From the NCBI GenBank assembly GCA_946628865.1, contig CAMOXE010000163.1:1-5435 (forward strand): 5,435 nucleotides of DNA, written 5' to 3'. The translations under genes and the position numbers were made by a program. Within the stretch, counting starts at the first letter, position 1; the number at the start of each line of letters is the position of its first letter. This DNA is from an uncultured Clostridia bacterium (lineage in GTDB: Bacteria; Bacillota; Clostridia; Christensenellales; Borkfalkiaceae). The notes below the pieces were generated by a model. The model worked only from the letters and a program-made list of their open reading frames with translations, searched no databases and was not told the origin of the DNA. Below are positions 1 through 5,253 of the stretch, in pieces.

Positions 1-57
1 GCGCTTGCCGAAAAAAGTTTACTTTAAATCAATTGCAATATCGGTATTTCGTCGGGT

Positions 58-957
58 TTATTTTTTCATCAAGAGGGTAAGCGCCGCCATTTCGATTTCG
101 GGAAGAGCGAGCGCCTCGTCGAGCGCGTAGAAATTCGGGTTATCAATAAGCGTTTCCGTAATTCCGACGCCGGCGGAAACCGGCAAAGCGTGGAAGATAG
201 CCGCGCCGTAGCAAGCGGCGTAAGCGTTTTCGTTTAAAACGAACTTTTCGCCGAGCGAATCGTCGGAAACGAACACCGCGTCAACGCCTTTTAACCCCGA
301 GCACATATCTTCGCAGACATCGGCTTCGCCGAACTGCCGACAGAAATTGATTAGTTTTTCGCTCGCAAGTTCTTTTGGGCAGATAAAGCGAATATCGAAA
401 CCGCAAATGGCGAACGCGTATGCGAAACTGTCCGCGTATGCGTTCGGGTCGCCTATCATGGCAATAGTCGCGTTCCCGAGTCTGCCGCGTTTGCGCCAAA
501 AAGTGAGCAGGGCGGAGAGCGCCTCGCAGGGTCCGCACTTGCCGTTGGCGTTTATCACGGGGAGATTGGAAAGTTTTTCCAAACTCAATGCGTCGTTAGG
601 TTCGGAGGTCTGAACGACGAGCGCGTTTACGCCGTATCCTACGATAGCGGCAACGCTGAGCGGGTCGGCAACGAGCGATTCTATCTCGCTGCCGCTCATC
701 GAGCAGACGACTGCCTTTCCCGACAGCGCCGATACCGCCGATTCAAAGGCAATTCGCTGACTTAATTGTCCGTTTTTAGCGATGAGCGCTATTTTTTTAT
801 TCTTAAGAAACGACGGTTTTTCCCCGACGGAAATAGCCTTTGCGATGTTTTCCGCCAAAGAGAGTATTTCGAATATTTCCTCTTCCGAGTAAGCGGAAAG
901 TGAAATCAAGTGGTTTTTACCGATTTTGCCTATAGGCGAGTATTTGTTGATATCCAT
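58..957 (-). CDS. Carbamoyltransferase-fold protein, degenerate ornithine/aspartate carbamoyltransferase homologue (probable pseudoenzyme)
   Basis: The 299-residue product follows the two-domain layout of ornithine carbamoyltransferase (OTCase, usually 300-340 aa). An N-terminal KNHLISL segment (14-20) matches the OTCase start, VPVINANG... PCEAL (133-147) matches the inter-domain region, IAMIGDPNAYADS (165-177) matches the second-domain GDGNNVANS loop, and HALP (256-259) sits at HCLP. The carbamoyl-phosphate STRTR motif reads QLSQR (64-68), the IRT arginine is Q116, HPCQ is GPCE (142-145), HCLP has lost its Cys, and the C-terminal RxHxQ arginine is absent. The ornithine SMG motif is SLG (234-236), and the loop after GKAVVCS is shortened. 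Normal carbamoyl transfer is therefore unlikely. A regulatory, structural or altered-substrate role is inference. I chose the ATG at 957 over an in-frame ATG at 1014 because the stretch between them holds the promoter and the family N-terminus lies after 957. No arginine or pyrimidine genes are adjacent. Confidence 0.8.
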   Translation of the reverse strand: MDINKYSPIGKIGKNHLISLSAYSEEEIFEILSLAENIAKAISVGEKPSFLKNKKIALIAKNGQLSQRIAFESAVSALSGKAVVCSMSGSEIESLVADPLSVAAIVGYGVNALVVQTSEPNDALSLEKLSNLPVINANGKCGPCEALSALLTFWRKRGRLGNATIAMIGDPNAYADSFAYAFAICGFDIRFICPKELASEKLINFCRQFGEADVCEDMCSGLKGVDAVFVSDDSLGEKFVLNENAYAACYGAAIFHALPVSAGVGITETLIDNPNFYALDEALALPEIEMAALTLLMKK

Positions 958-963
958 AGTGAG

Positions 964-992
964 ATTATAGCAATTTTTCATGCGTAATGCAA
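964..992 (-). promoter_or_regulatory. Sigma-A promoter for the carbamoyltransferase-like gene, leaderless geometry
   Basis: Read on the minus strand, the -35 box TTGCAT (987-992) is separated by exactly 17 bp from a perfect -10 TATAAT (964-969). A TG dinucleotide one base before the -10 makes it an extended -10. Only six bases, CTCACT, lie between the -10 and the ATG at 957, so the usual start point (+1 seven bases after the -10) falls on the A of the start codon. There is no Shine-Dalgarno sequence. Confidence 0.8.
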
Positions 993-1054
993 CCTTTTTA
1001 TGCAAAATGTACAAATTTTATAAAACAACGCCGAAAAATTTGTGAGAAATGCCA

Positions 1055-1083
1055 TTGTGAAAAGAGGCTAAATGGTATATAAT
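1055..1083 (+). promoter_or_regulatory. Sigma-A promoter for the ABC ATPase gene
   Basis: The -35 TTGTGA (1055-1060) and perfect -10 TATAAT (1078-1083) are 17 bp apart. Expected transcription start is near 1090, giving a leader of about 24 nt that contains the GGAGG site. The promoter is divergent from the one at 964-992, with 62 bp between the two -35 boxes. Confidence 0.8.
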
Positions 1084-1100
1084 ATATATGTAAATTGATT

Positions 1101-1105
1101 GGAGG
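1101..1105 (+). promoter_or_regulatory. Ribosome binding site fixing the ATPase start at 1114
   Basis: GGAGG lies 8 nt before the ATG at 1114. It rules out the in-frame TTG at 1099, which overlaps the site itself, and an out-of-frame ATG at 1109, which is only 3 nt from the site. Confidence 0.9.
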
Positions 1106-1113
1106 TAAATGAT

Positions 1114-2415
1114 ATGGCAAGTCTTTTATTGAAAGACATTTATAAAGTTTATCCGTCCGGTGTAACCGCGGTAACCGACTTCACGCTCGATATCGAAGAT
1201 AAAGAGTTCATCGTATTCGTAGGTCCGTCCGGTTGCGGAAAGTCCACCACGCTCCGTATGATAGCGGGACTTGAAGAGATTTCCGACGGCGAACTTTATA
1301 TCGACGGCAAACTTGTGAACAACGTTCAGCCTAAAGACAGAGATATAGCGATGGTTTTCCAAAATTACGCGCTTTATCCGCACATGACTGTGTACGACAA
1401 TATGGCTTTCGGTCTTAAACTCCGTAAAAAGCCGAAGGCAGAAATAGACGAAAAAGTCAAAGAGGCTGCGAGGATCCTCGGCTTAGAGCCGTATCTTACG
1501 AGAAAGCCGAAGGCGCTTTCCGGCGGTCAAAGACAGAGAGTCGCGCTCGGAAGAGCTATAGTAAGAGAACCGAAGGTATTCCTTTTGGACGAGCCGCTTT
1601 CCAACCTCGACGCGAAACTTCGCGCGCAGATGAGAACGGAGATCACCAAACTTCACCACAGACTTGCGACTACTTTCATATACGTTACGCACGACCAGGT
1701 CGAGGCAATGACGATGGGAACGAGAATAGTCGTAATGAAAGACGGATATATCCAACAAGTCGACGCACCGCAGATGCTTTACGATTATCCTGCAAACCTT
1801 TTCGTAGCGGGCTTTATCGGAACTCCGCAGATGAACTTCTTCGACGCGGTTTTGATCAAAGACGCAGACGGCAAGGTGTACGTTGAGTTCGAGGGCAGAA
1901 AAGTTTTACTTCCGAAAGCGAAGTCCGACAAGATAATCAATCCGGAAGAATATCTCAACACCGGCAAGCCGGTAGTATTCGGCGTAAGGCCCGAGGACCT
2001 TCACGACGAAGAGAGTTTCATAAACAATTCCAAAGACACCGTTATCGACGTAAGGGTTGACGTTGTCGAAAAACTCGGTGCGGAAACGCTTTTGTACTGC
2101 GTGTTCAACAATAAAGAGGACGAGGACGAGCAGGACGGCAAAGTCAAGAGTTTAGTTGAAAACGTAACTCAACTCATTGCGAAAGTCGACTCGCGTACCA
2201 CTACGCAGAGAGATCAAAACATAAACCTTGCAATCGACATAATGCACAGCCATTTGTTCGACAAGGAGACCGAACTTACGATCTTAGACGGCGAAGGCAC
2301 GAAGGCTTACGTTCCGGTAAAGGAACTCGAGCGTCGCGCCAAAGAGGCTGAAGAACTTGCTCTTCACCCCGAACTTGCCGAGAAGAAAGCGAAAAAGGCG
2401 AAAAAAAATAAGTAA
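1114..2415 (+). CDS. ugpC: MsmK/UgpC/MalK-family sugar ABC transporter ATP-binding protein
   Basis: This 433-residue protein is the cytoplasmic ATPase of a carbohydrate (CUT1-type) ABC importer, hydrolysing ATP to drive uptake of sugars or glycerol-3-phosphate. Visible motifs are Walker A GPSGCGKST (37-45), Q-loop Q83, signature LSGGQ (135-139), Walker B VFLLDE (155-160) with E160, the D-loop SNLDAKLR (163-170) and the H-loop H193. The family hallmark GTPQMNFF (236-243) leads into a TOBE-type regulatory domain with VRPEDL (291-296). The family is usually about 360-380 aa. The extra length is an acidic insertion around 333-354 (KEDEDEQDG) and a Lys/Ala/Glu-rich tail (about 403-433). No permease or binding-protein gene is adjacent, which fits a shared MsmK-like ATPase serving several importers. 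The exact substrate cannot be read from sequence, so the symbol is a family label. The gene is monocistronic, with its own promoter and terminator, and uses mainly AGA for arginine. Confidence 0.95.
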   Translation: MASLLLKDIYKVYPSGVTAVTDFTLDIEDKEFIVFVGPSGCGKSTTLRMIAGLEEISDGELYIDGKLVNNVQPKDRDIAMVFQNYALYPHMTVYDNMAFGLKLRKKPKAEIDEKVKEAARILGLEPYLTRKPKALSGGQRQRVALGRAIVREPKVFLLDEPLSNLDAKLRAQMRTEITKLHHRLATTFIYVTHDQVEAMTMGTRIVVMKDGYIQQVDAPQMLYDYPANLFVAGFIGTPQMNFFDAVLIKDADGKVYVEFEGRKVLLPKAKSDKIINPEEYLNTGKPVVFGVRPEDLHDEESFINNSKDTVIDVRVDVVEKLGAETLLYCVFNNKEDEDEQDGKVKSLVENVTQLIAKVDSRTTTQRDQNINLAIDIMHSHLFDKETELTILDGEGTKAYVPVKELERRAKEAEELALHPELAEKKAKKAKKNK

Positions 2416-2426
2416 TTTTCGATATG

Positions 2427-2460
2427 AAACGACCGCTTGAATAAAACGGTCGTTTTTTTT
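2427..2460 (+). terminator. Intrinsic terminator of the ABC ATPase gene
   Basis: A perfect 9-bp stem, AAACGACCG (2427-2435) pairing with CGGTCGTTT (2447-2455), has an 11-nt loop and runs into eight Ts (2453-2460). It begins 11 nt after the ATPase stop codon and ends 10 nt before the next -35 box, so it insulates the two units. Confidence 0.93.
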
Positions 2461-2470
2461 GCTCAAGTTT

Positions 2471-2499
2471 TTGACATATTCGGTAAAAAGTATTATAAT
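2471..2499 (+). promoter_or_regulatory. Perfect-consensus sigma-A promoter for the membrane protein/PHP unit, leaderless geometry
   Basis: TTGACA (2471-2476), a 17-bp spacer and TATAAT (2494-2499) match the consensus at all 12 positions. The ATG at 2507 starts after 7 intervening bases, so transcription should start at 2506 or 2507. No Shine-Dalgarno sequence is present before the ATG. Confidence 0.88.
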
Positions 2500-2506
2500 A
2501 TTGATT

Positions 2507-3208
2507 ATGAGTAAGAAAGAAGAAAAACCTATTGAACGAGAAAACCTTGCGGAAGAAAAGCACACCGCAAAATTTTATCCCGACGTGGAGTTTAACAAGC
2601 GCGAACGCCGCAAAACCCTTATTTACGGTGCGGTGCTGATATTTATGCTCGGCGGCATGGGCGTAGTGATGTTTTTGGGCGGCGAGACGTTTTCGCTGCT
2701 CTCCGGCGCGATAATGCTCGCGTTTTTGGTGTTCGGTATCGCCATGATCCCGAGCGGATTCAAGCAATACCCCGTAAAGCACGAGCCGATAATAGAAGTG
2801 GGCGAGAAAGAGATAGTCGTCAACGGCAAAACCGTGAAGATAAGCGACGTTTATGAAGTAAGGCTTACGATAACGCTTTCGCCCGTAGGCAACAAAGCGG
2901 AAAACGAGAAGTTTTTGGACGAGATCGCCGCTGCCGAGCCTGAAAAAAACATGACGGCTAACGTCGACATCACTACTAAAACGCCCGTAGACCCGAAGAG
3001 TAAAGACAGAACGCTGTATACGACGGTTGCAAACTCTTACGAGGCGCTTTTAGCGCTCTACAAGGCGGGTTGCAAGCATTATAAAATAATATACTCCATG
3101 AAGAAACTGACGCGCCTTTCCACTTATAACTTAGGCGAAACGGTAATGGAAAACGGCTTAAAACTCTCGCAAATTTCAAAAAAGGACAGGAAAAAGCAGT
3201 TATACTGA
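2507..3208 (+). CDS. Small two-helix membrane protein with cytoplasmic C-terminal domain, function unknown
   Basis: I do not recognise this 233-residue protein as a named family. It has a charged N-terminal tail (1-36) ending in the basic cluster KRERRK (31-36), then two hydrophobic helices (about 37-57 and 61-82) joined by a very short turn. A soluble domain of about 150 residues follows. The positive-inside rule puts both termini in the cytoplasm. The segment after the helices (about 94-125, with EKEIVVNGKTVKISDVYEVR) has the beta-strand rhythm of membrane-anchored bacterial PH-like domains. That is a resemblance by eye, not an assignment. The C-terminus is strongly basic (KKDRKK, 225-230). 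There is no signal peptide or catalytic motif. The start is the ATG at 2507; a longer frame from TTG at 2459 would run through the promoter. Its stop is one base from the PHP gene start, suggesting co-expression. Confidence 0.8.
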   Translation: MSKKEEKPIERENLAEEKHTAKFYPDVEFNKRERRKTLIYGAVLIFMLGGMGVVMFLGGETFSLLSGAIMLAFLVFGIAMIPSGFKQYPVKHEPIIEVGEKEIVVNGKTVKISDVYEVRLTITLSPVGNKAENEKFLDEIAAAEPEKNMTANVDITTKTPVDPKSKDRTLYTTVANSYEALLALYKAGCKHYKIIYSMKKLTRLSTYNLGETVMENGLKLSQISKKDRKKQLY

Positions 3209-3209
3209 A

Positions 3210-3893
3210 ATGTTTATAGACCCACACGTTCACTCAAAAGAAATAAGTCGCTGTTCGGAGATATCCGTAGAGGAACTCATCGACGCCAAAAAGGCTGCCG
3301 GTTATGACGGCGCGATACTGACTAATCATTGGCAGGCGTGGTATTATTCGCCGGAGAATTTAAAGGACTTTTTAAAAGAATTCGTAAGCGCTTACGAGCG
3401 CGGCAAGAAATACGCCGACGAGCGCGGTTTCACGCTTATGTTCGGCGTGGAAGTGACCATAAACGACCCGTCGTACTCTGACTGGCTCTTGTACGGTATG
3501 ACCGAAGAAAAGTTGCTGTCCGCTCCCGACCTTCCGCGGTTTAATCAAGTGCAATTATATGATTATTGCCATAAAAACGACGTGTTTTTAGTTCAGGCGC
3601 ACCCGTACAGAACCCCCATCGTTCCGCTCGACCCTGCGTATATGGACGGAGTTGAAATAAACTGTCACCCCAACCACGGCGATTTGGCGCGGCGCGAGAA
3701 AGTCGAGGCGTTTGCCGCAAAGCACGCTCTTGTGCTTACTTGCGGCGTGGATTATCACGCTAAAACGATGGACATCGAGGCGGGTATGATAGTTCCCGAC
3801 GATATAAAGACCGCGGTGGATTTCGCTAAGCATTTACGGCTCGGCGTTACGACTATAAAAATCCGCGACGAGATCGTAAAATACGAAAAATAA
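3210..3893 (+). CDS. PHP-domain metal-dependent hydrolase
   Basis: This 227-residue protein consists of one polymerase-and-histidinol-phosphatase (PHP) domain, a TIM-barrel-like fold that binds two or three metal ions and usually hydrolyses phosphoesters. The ligand series is present in order: HxH at H6/H8, TNH with H40, GVE with E81, AHP with H131, GVEI with E149, and GVDYH with D181/H183. The usual TDH motif is TNH (N39). The region of the third early ligand reads SRCS (13-16), with no His. The protein is short compared with histidinol phosphatase HisK (about 270 aa) and lacks polymerase modules, so a small orphan PHP phosphoesterase is the safest call. The substrate is unknown. It starts one base after the upstream stop; the nearest AGGA is 18 nt away, too far for a good RBS, so translational coupling is likely. 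No terminator separates it from the gap promoter. Arginine codons are mainly CGC/CGG. Confidence 0.88.
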   Translation: MFIDPHVHSKEISRCSEISVEELIDAKKAAGYDGAILTNHWQAWYYSPENLKDFLKEFVSAYERGKKYADERGFTLMFGVEVTINDPSYSDWLLYGMTEEKLLSAPDLPRFNQVQLYDYCHKNDVFLVQAHPYRTPIVPLDPAYMDGVEINCHPNHGDLARREKVEAFAAKHALVLTCGVDYHAKTMDIEAGMIVPDDIKTAVDFAKHLRLGVTTIKIRDEIVKYEK

Positions 3894-3923
3894 GTTAAAA
3901 ATATCAAAATCGCGTAAAAAAAA

Positions 3924-3952
3924 TTGACTTAAAGGAAATATTTATATATAAT
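3924..3952 (+). promoter_or_regulatory. Sigma-A promoter for gap
   Basis: TTGACT (3924-3929), a 17-bp spacer and perfect TATAAT (3947-3952) lie in a very A/T-rich stretch. Expected transcription start is near 3959, giving a leader of about 49 nt. A second TATA-like run follows at 3951-3958, so the start may be heterogeneous. Confidence 0.85.
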
Positions 3953-3994
3953 ATATAAGGTTTATGACTTTGTAAAAAAATAATAAAATTTTTT

Positions 3995-3999
3995 GGAGG
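3995..3999 (+). promoter_or_regulatory. Ribosome binding site fixing the gap start at 4008
   Basis: GGAGG lies 8 nt before the ATG at 4008, the same spacing as the ABC ATPase gene. It excludes the in-frame TTG at 3993, which overlaps the site. Confidence 0.92.
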
Positions 4000-4007
4000 A
4001 TAATAAA

Positions 4008-5057
4008 ATGGCAAATGTAGTAAAAGTCGGAATTAACGGCTTTGGAAGAATCGGCCGTCTTGCTTTCAGACAGATGTTTGACGCAGAGGGCTATGAAGTA
4101 GTCGCGATCAACGACCTTACCGACGCAAAGATGCTCGCTCATCTTCTTAAATACGATTCCGCGCAAGGAAGATACAAGTATGCCGACGAAGTTTCGAGCG
4201 AGGTTTACGAAGGCGCGGGCGACAGAGCGCCTAAGGGTGCGGTCATCGTAAAGGGCAAGAAAATCGAAATCTATGCCGAAAAAGACGCCAAGAACATTCC
4301 TTGGGGCGAACTCGGAGTAGACGTCGTTTTGGAATGCACGGGTTTCTATACTTCTAAGGATAAAGCCCAGGCGCACATCGACGCAGGCGCGAAGAAAGTA
4401 GTTATCTCCGCTCCCGCAGGCAACGACCTCAAGACGATAGTATTCAGCGTAAACGAGAACACTCTTACCGCTGACGACAAGATCATTTCCGCGGCGTCCT
4501 GCACGACCAACTGTCTTGCACCGATGGCGGCGACTCTCAACAAACTCGCCGAGATAAAGAGCGGTATAATGACTACCGTTCACGCGTTTACGGGCGACCA
4601 GATGGTACTTGACGGACCTCACCGCAAAGGCGATTTAAGAAGAGCGAGAGCGGCTGCTGTCAATATCGTTCCCAACTCCACCGGCGCGGCAAAGGCTATA
4701 GGTCTTGTTATTCCCGAACTCAACGGCAAACTTATCGGTTCCGCTCAAAGAGTTCCCGTTCCGACCGGTTCTACCACTATTTTGGTTGCGGTATGCAAGG
4801 GCAACGTAACTAAAGAGGCTATCAACGCCGCTATGAAAGCCGCTTCGAGCGCTTCGTTCGGCTACACCGAAGAGCAACTCGTTTCCTCGGATATAATCGG
4901 CATCACTTACGGCTCGTTATTCGACGCTACGCAAACTATGGTTAAGTATATGCCCGAAACCGACGAAACTCAAGTTCAAGTCGTATCGTGGTACGATAAC
5001 GAAAATTCTTACACTTCGCAGATGGTAAGAACTATTAAATATTTCGCTAATATTTAA
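4008..5057 (+). CDS. gap: Type I glyceraldehyde-3-phosphate dehydrogenase, NAD-dependent
   Basis: The 349-residue enzyme oxidises glyceraldehyde-3-phosphate to 1,3-bisphosphoglycerate with NAD and phosphate in cytoplasmic glycolysis. The Rossmann loop is GINGFGRIGR (8-17), followed by VAINDLTD (32-39), typical of NAD-preferring enzymes. The active site SAASCTTNC (161-169) carries the nucleophile C165, with the catalytic base H192 in TTVHAFTGDQ (189-198). Other signatures are the S-loop region (about 203-224, with RRARAAAVNIVP), GSAQRVPVPTGS (244-255) and the C-terminal SWYDNENSYTSQMV (327-340). Length is slightly above the usual 330-340 aa because of a small expansion near 62-76 (EVYEGAGDRAPKG region). 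It has its own promoter and strong RBS, and nine of about eleven arginines are AGA, which fits high expression. The next 378 bases hold no pgk or tpiA, so gap appears monocistronic here. Confidence 0.98.
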   Translation: MANVVKVGINGFGRIGRLAFRQMFDAEGYEVVAINDLTDAKMLAHLLKYDSAQGRYKYADEVSSEVYEGAGDRAPKGAVIVKGKKIEIYAEKDAKNIPWGELGVDVVLECTGFYTSKDKAQAHIDAGAKKVVISAPAGNDLKTIVFSVNENTLTADDKIISAASCTTNCLAPMAATLNKLAEIKSGIMTTVHAFTGDQMVLDGPHRKGDLRRARAAAVNIVPNSTGAAKAIGLVIPELNGKLIGSAQRVPVPTGSTTILVAVCKGNVTKEAINAAMKAASSASFGYTEEQLVSSDIIGITYGSLFDATQTMVKYMPETDETQVQVVSWYDNENSYTSQMVRTIKYFANI

Positions 5058-5190
5058 CGGTATCGCCTTTGAAACTCCGTTCGATTCCACGCGGCAAGTA
5101 AGCCGTTTGTAAAAACGTAAGCGCGGGTGCGCGGTTTTACCTATCCCCGCATATCCGTATTTATAGTGGCAGAAGATCGATAAAGGCTGT
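5058..5190. other. Non-coding stretch after gap with weak stem-loops
   Basis: No gene is visible. Two small mutually exclusive folds can be drawn. One is CGTTT (5104-5108) with AAACG (5113-5117) around a 4-nt loop. The other is GTAAAA (5109-5114) with TTTTAC (5135-5140), enclosing GCGC (5121-5124) and GCGC (5129-5132). The T-run after the second is interrupted, so it is at best a weak terminator or an RNA-stabilising 3' structure. Confidence 0.4.
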
Positions 5191-5232
5191 AAACAAACTC
5201 ACACCTCGCTTTCGCGTGGTGTGAGTTTATTT
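5191..5232 (+). terminator. Long hairpin, probable gap terminator, possibly bidirectional
   Basis: AAACTCACACC (5195-5205) pairs perfectly with GGTGTGAGTTT (5218-5228). The stem extends inward, past one T-T mismatch, by CGC/GCG (5207-5209 with 5214-5216) around a TTTC loop. It extends outward, past one C-A mismatch, by AAA/TTT (5191-5193 with 5230-5232). The T-rich downstream arm (GTTTATTT) supports termination of gap about 135 nt after its stop. The opposite strand also ends T-rich (GTTTGTTTA), so it could also stop leftward transcription. The T-run is not clean. Confidence 0.7.
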
Positions 5233-5253
5233 GAAAATTATTGATTTAAACCG

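Noticed and set aside
2..130. Open plus-strand frame from the window edge to a stop at 128-130
   Set aside because: It is short, has no start in view, and more than half overlaps the 3' end of the minus-strand gene; the product is low-complexity with no recognisable motif. The 57 bases left of that gene show no terminator or other feature.
958..1014. N-terminal extension of the carbamoyltransferase-like protein from the ATG at 1014
   Set aside because: The stretch contains the -35 and -10 boxes and lies outside the family's N-terminus; the ATG at 957 fits better.
2459..2506. TTG start for the membrane protein gene
   Set aside because: It begins inside the terminator T-run and runs through the promoter, so it cannot be on the transcript.
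2276..2782. 168-codon minus-strand open frame spanning the ATPase end and membrane protein start
   Set aside because: It crosses a terminator and a promoter of the other strand and its composition is typical of an antisense shadow.
3201..3206. TATACT as a -10 box just before the PHP gene
   Set aside because: No -35 lies at suitable spacing, and the predicted start would fall after the ATG.
3942..4622. 226-codon minus-strand open frame across gap
   Set aside because: It is antisense to a certain gap gene, has no RBS or promoter, and its product resembles no family. It is a shadow of gap codon bias.
5079..5088. GTTCGATTCC resembling a tRNA T-loop
   Set aside because: The flanking bases do not form the T-stem and no acceptor or anticodon arm can be folded around it.
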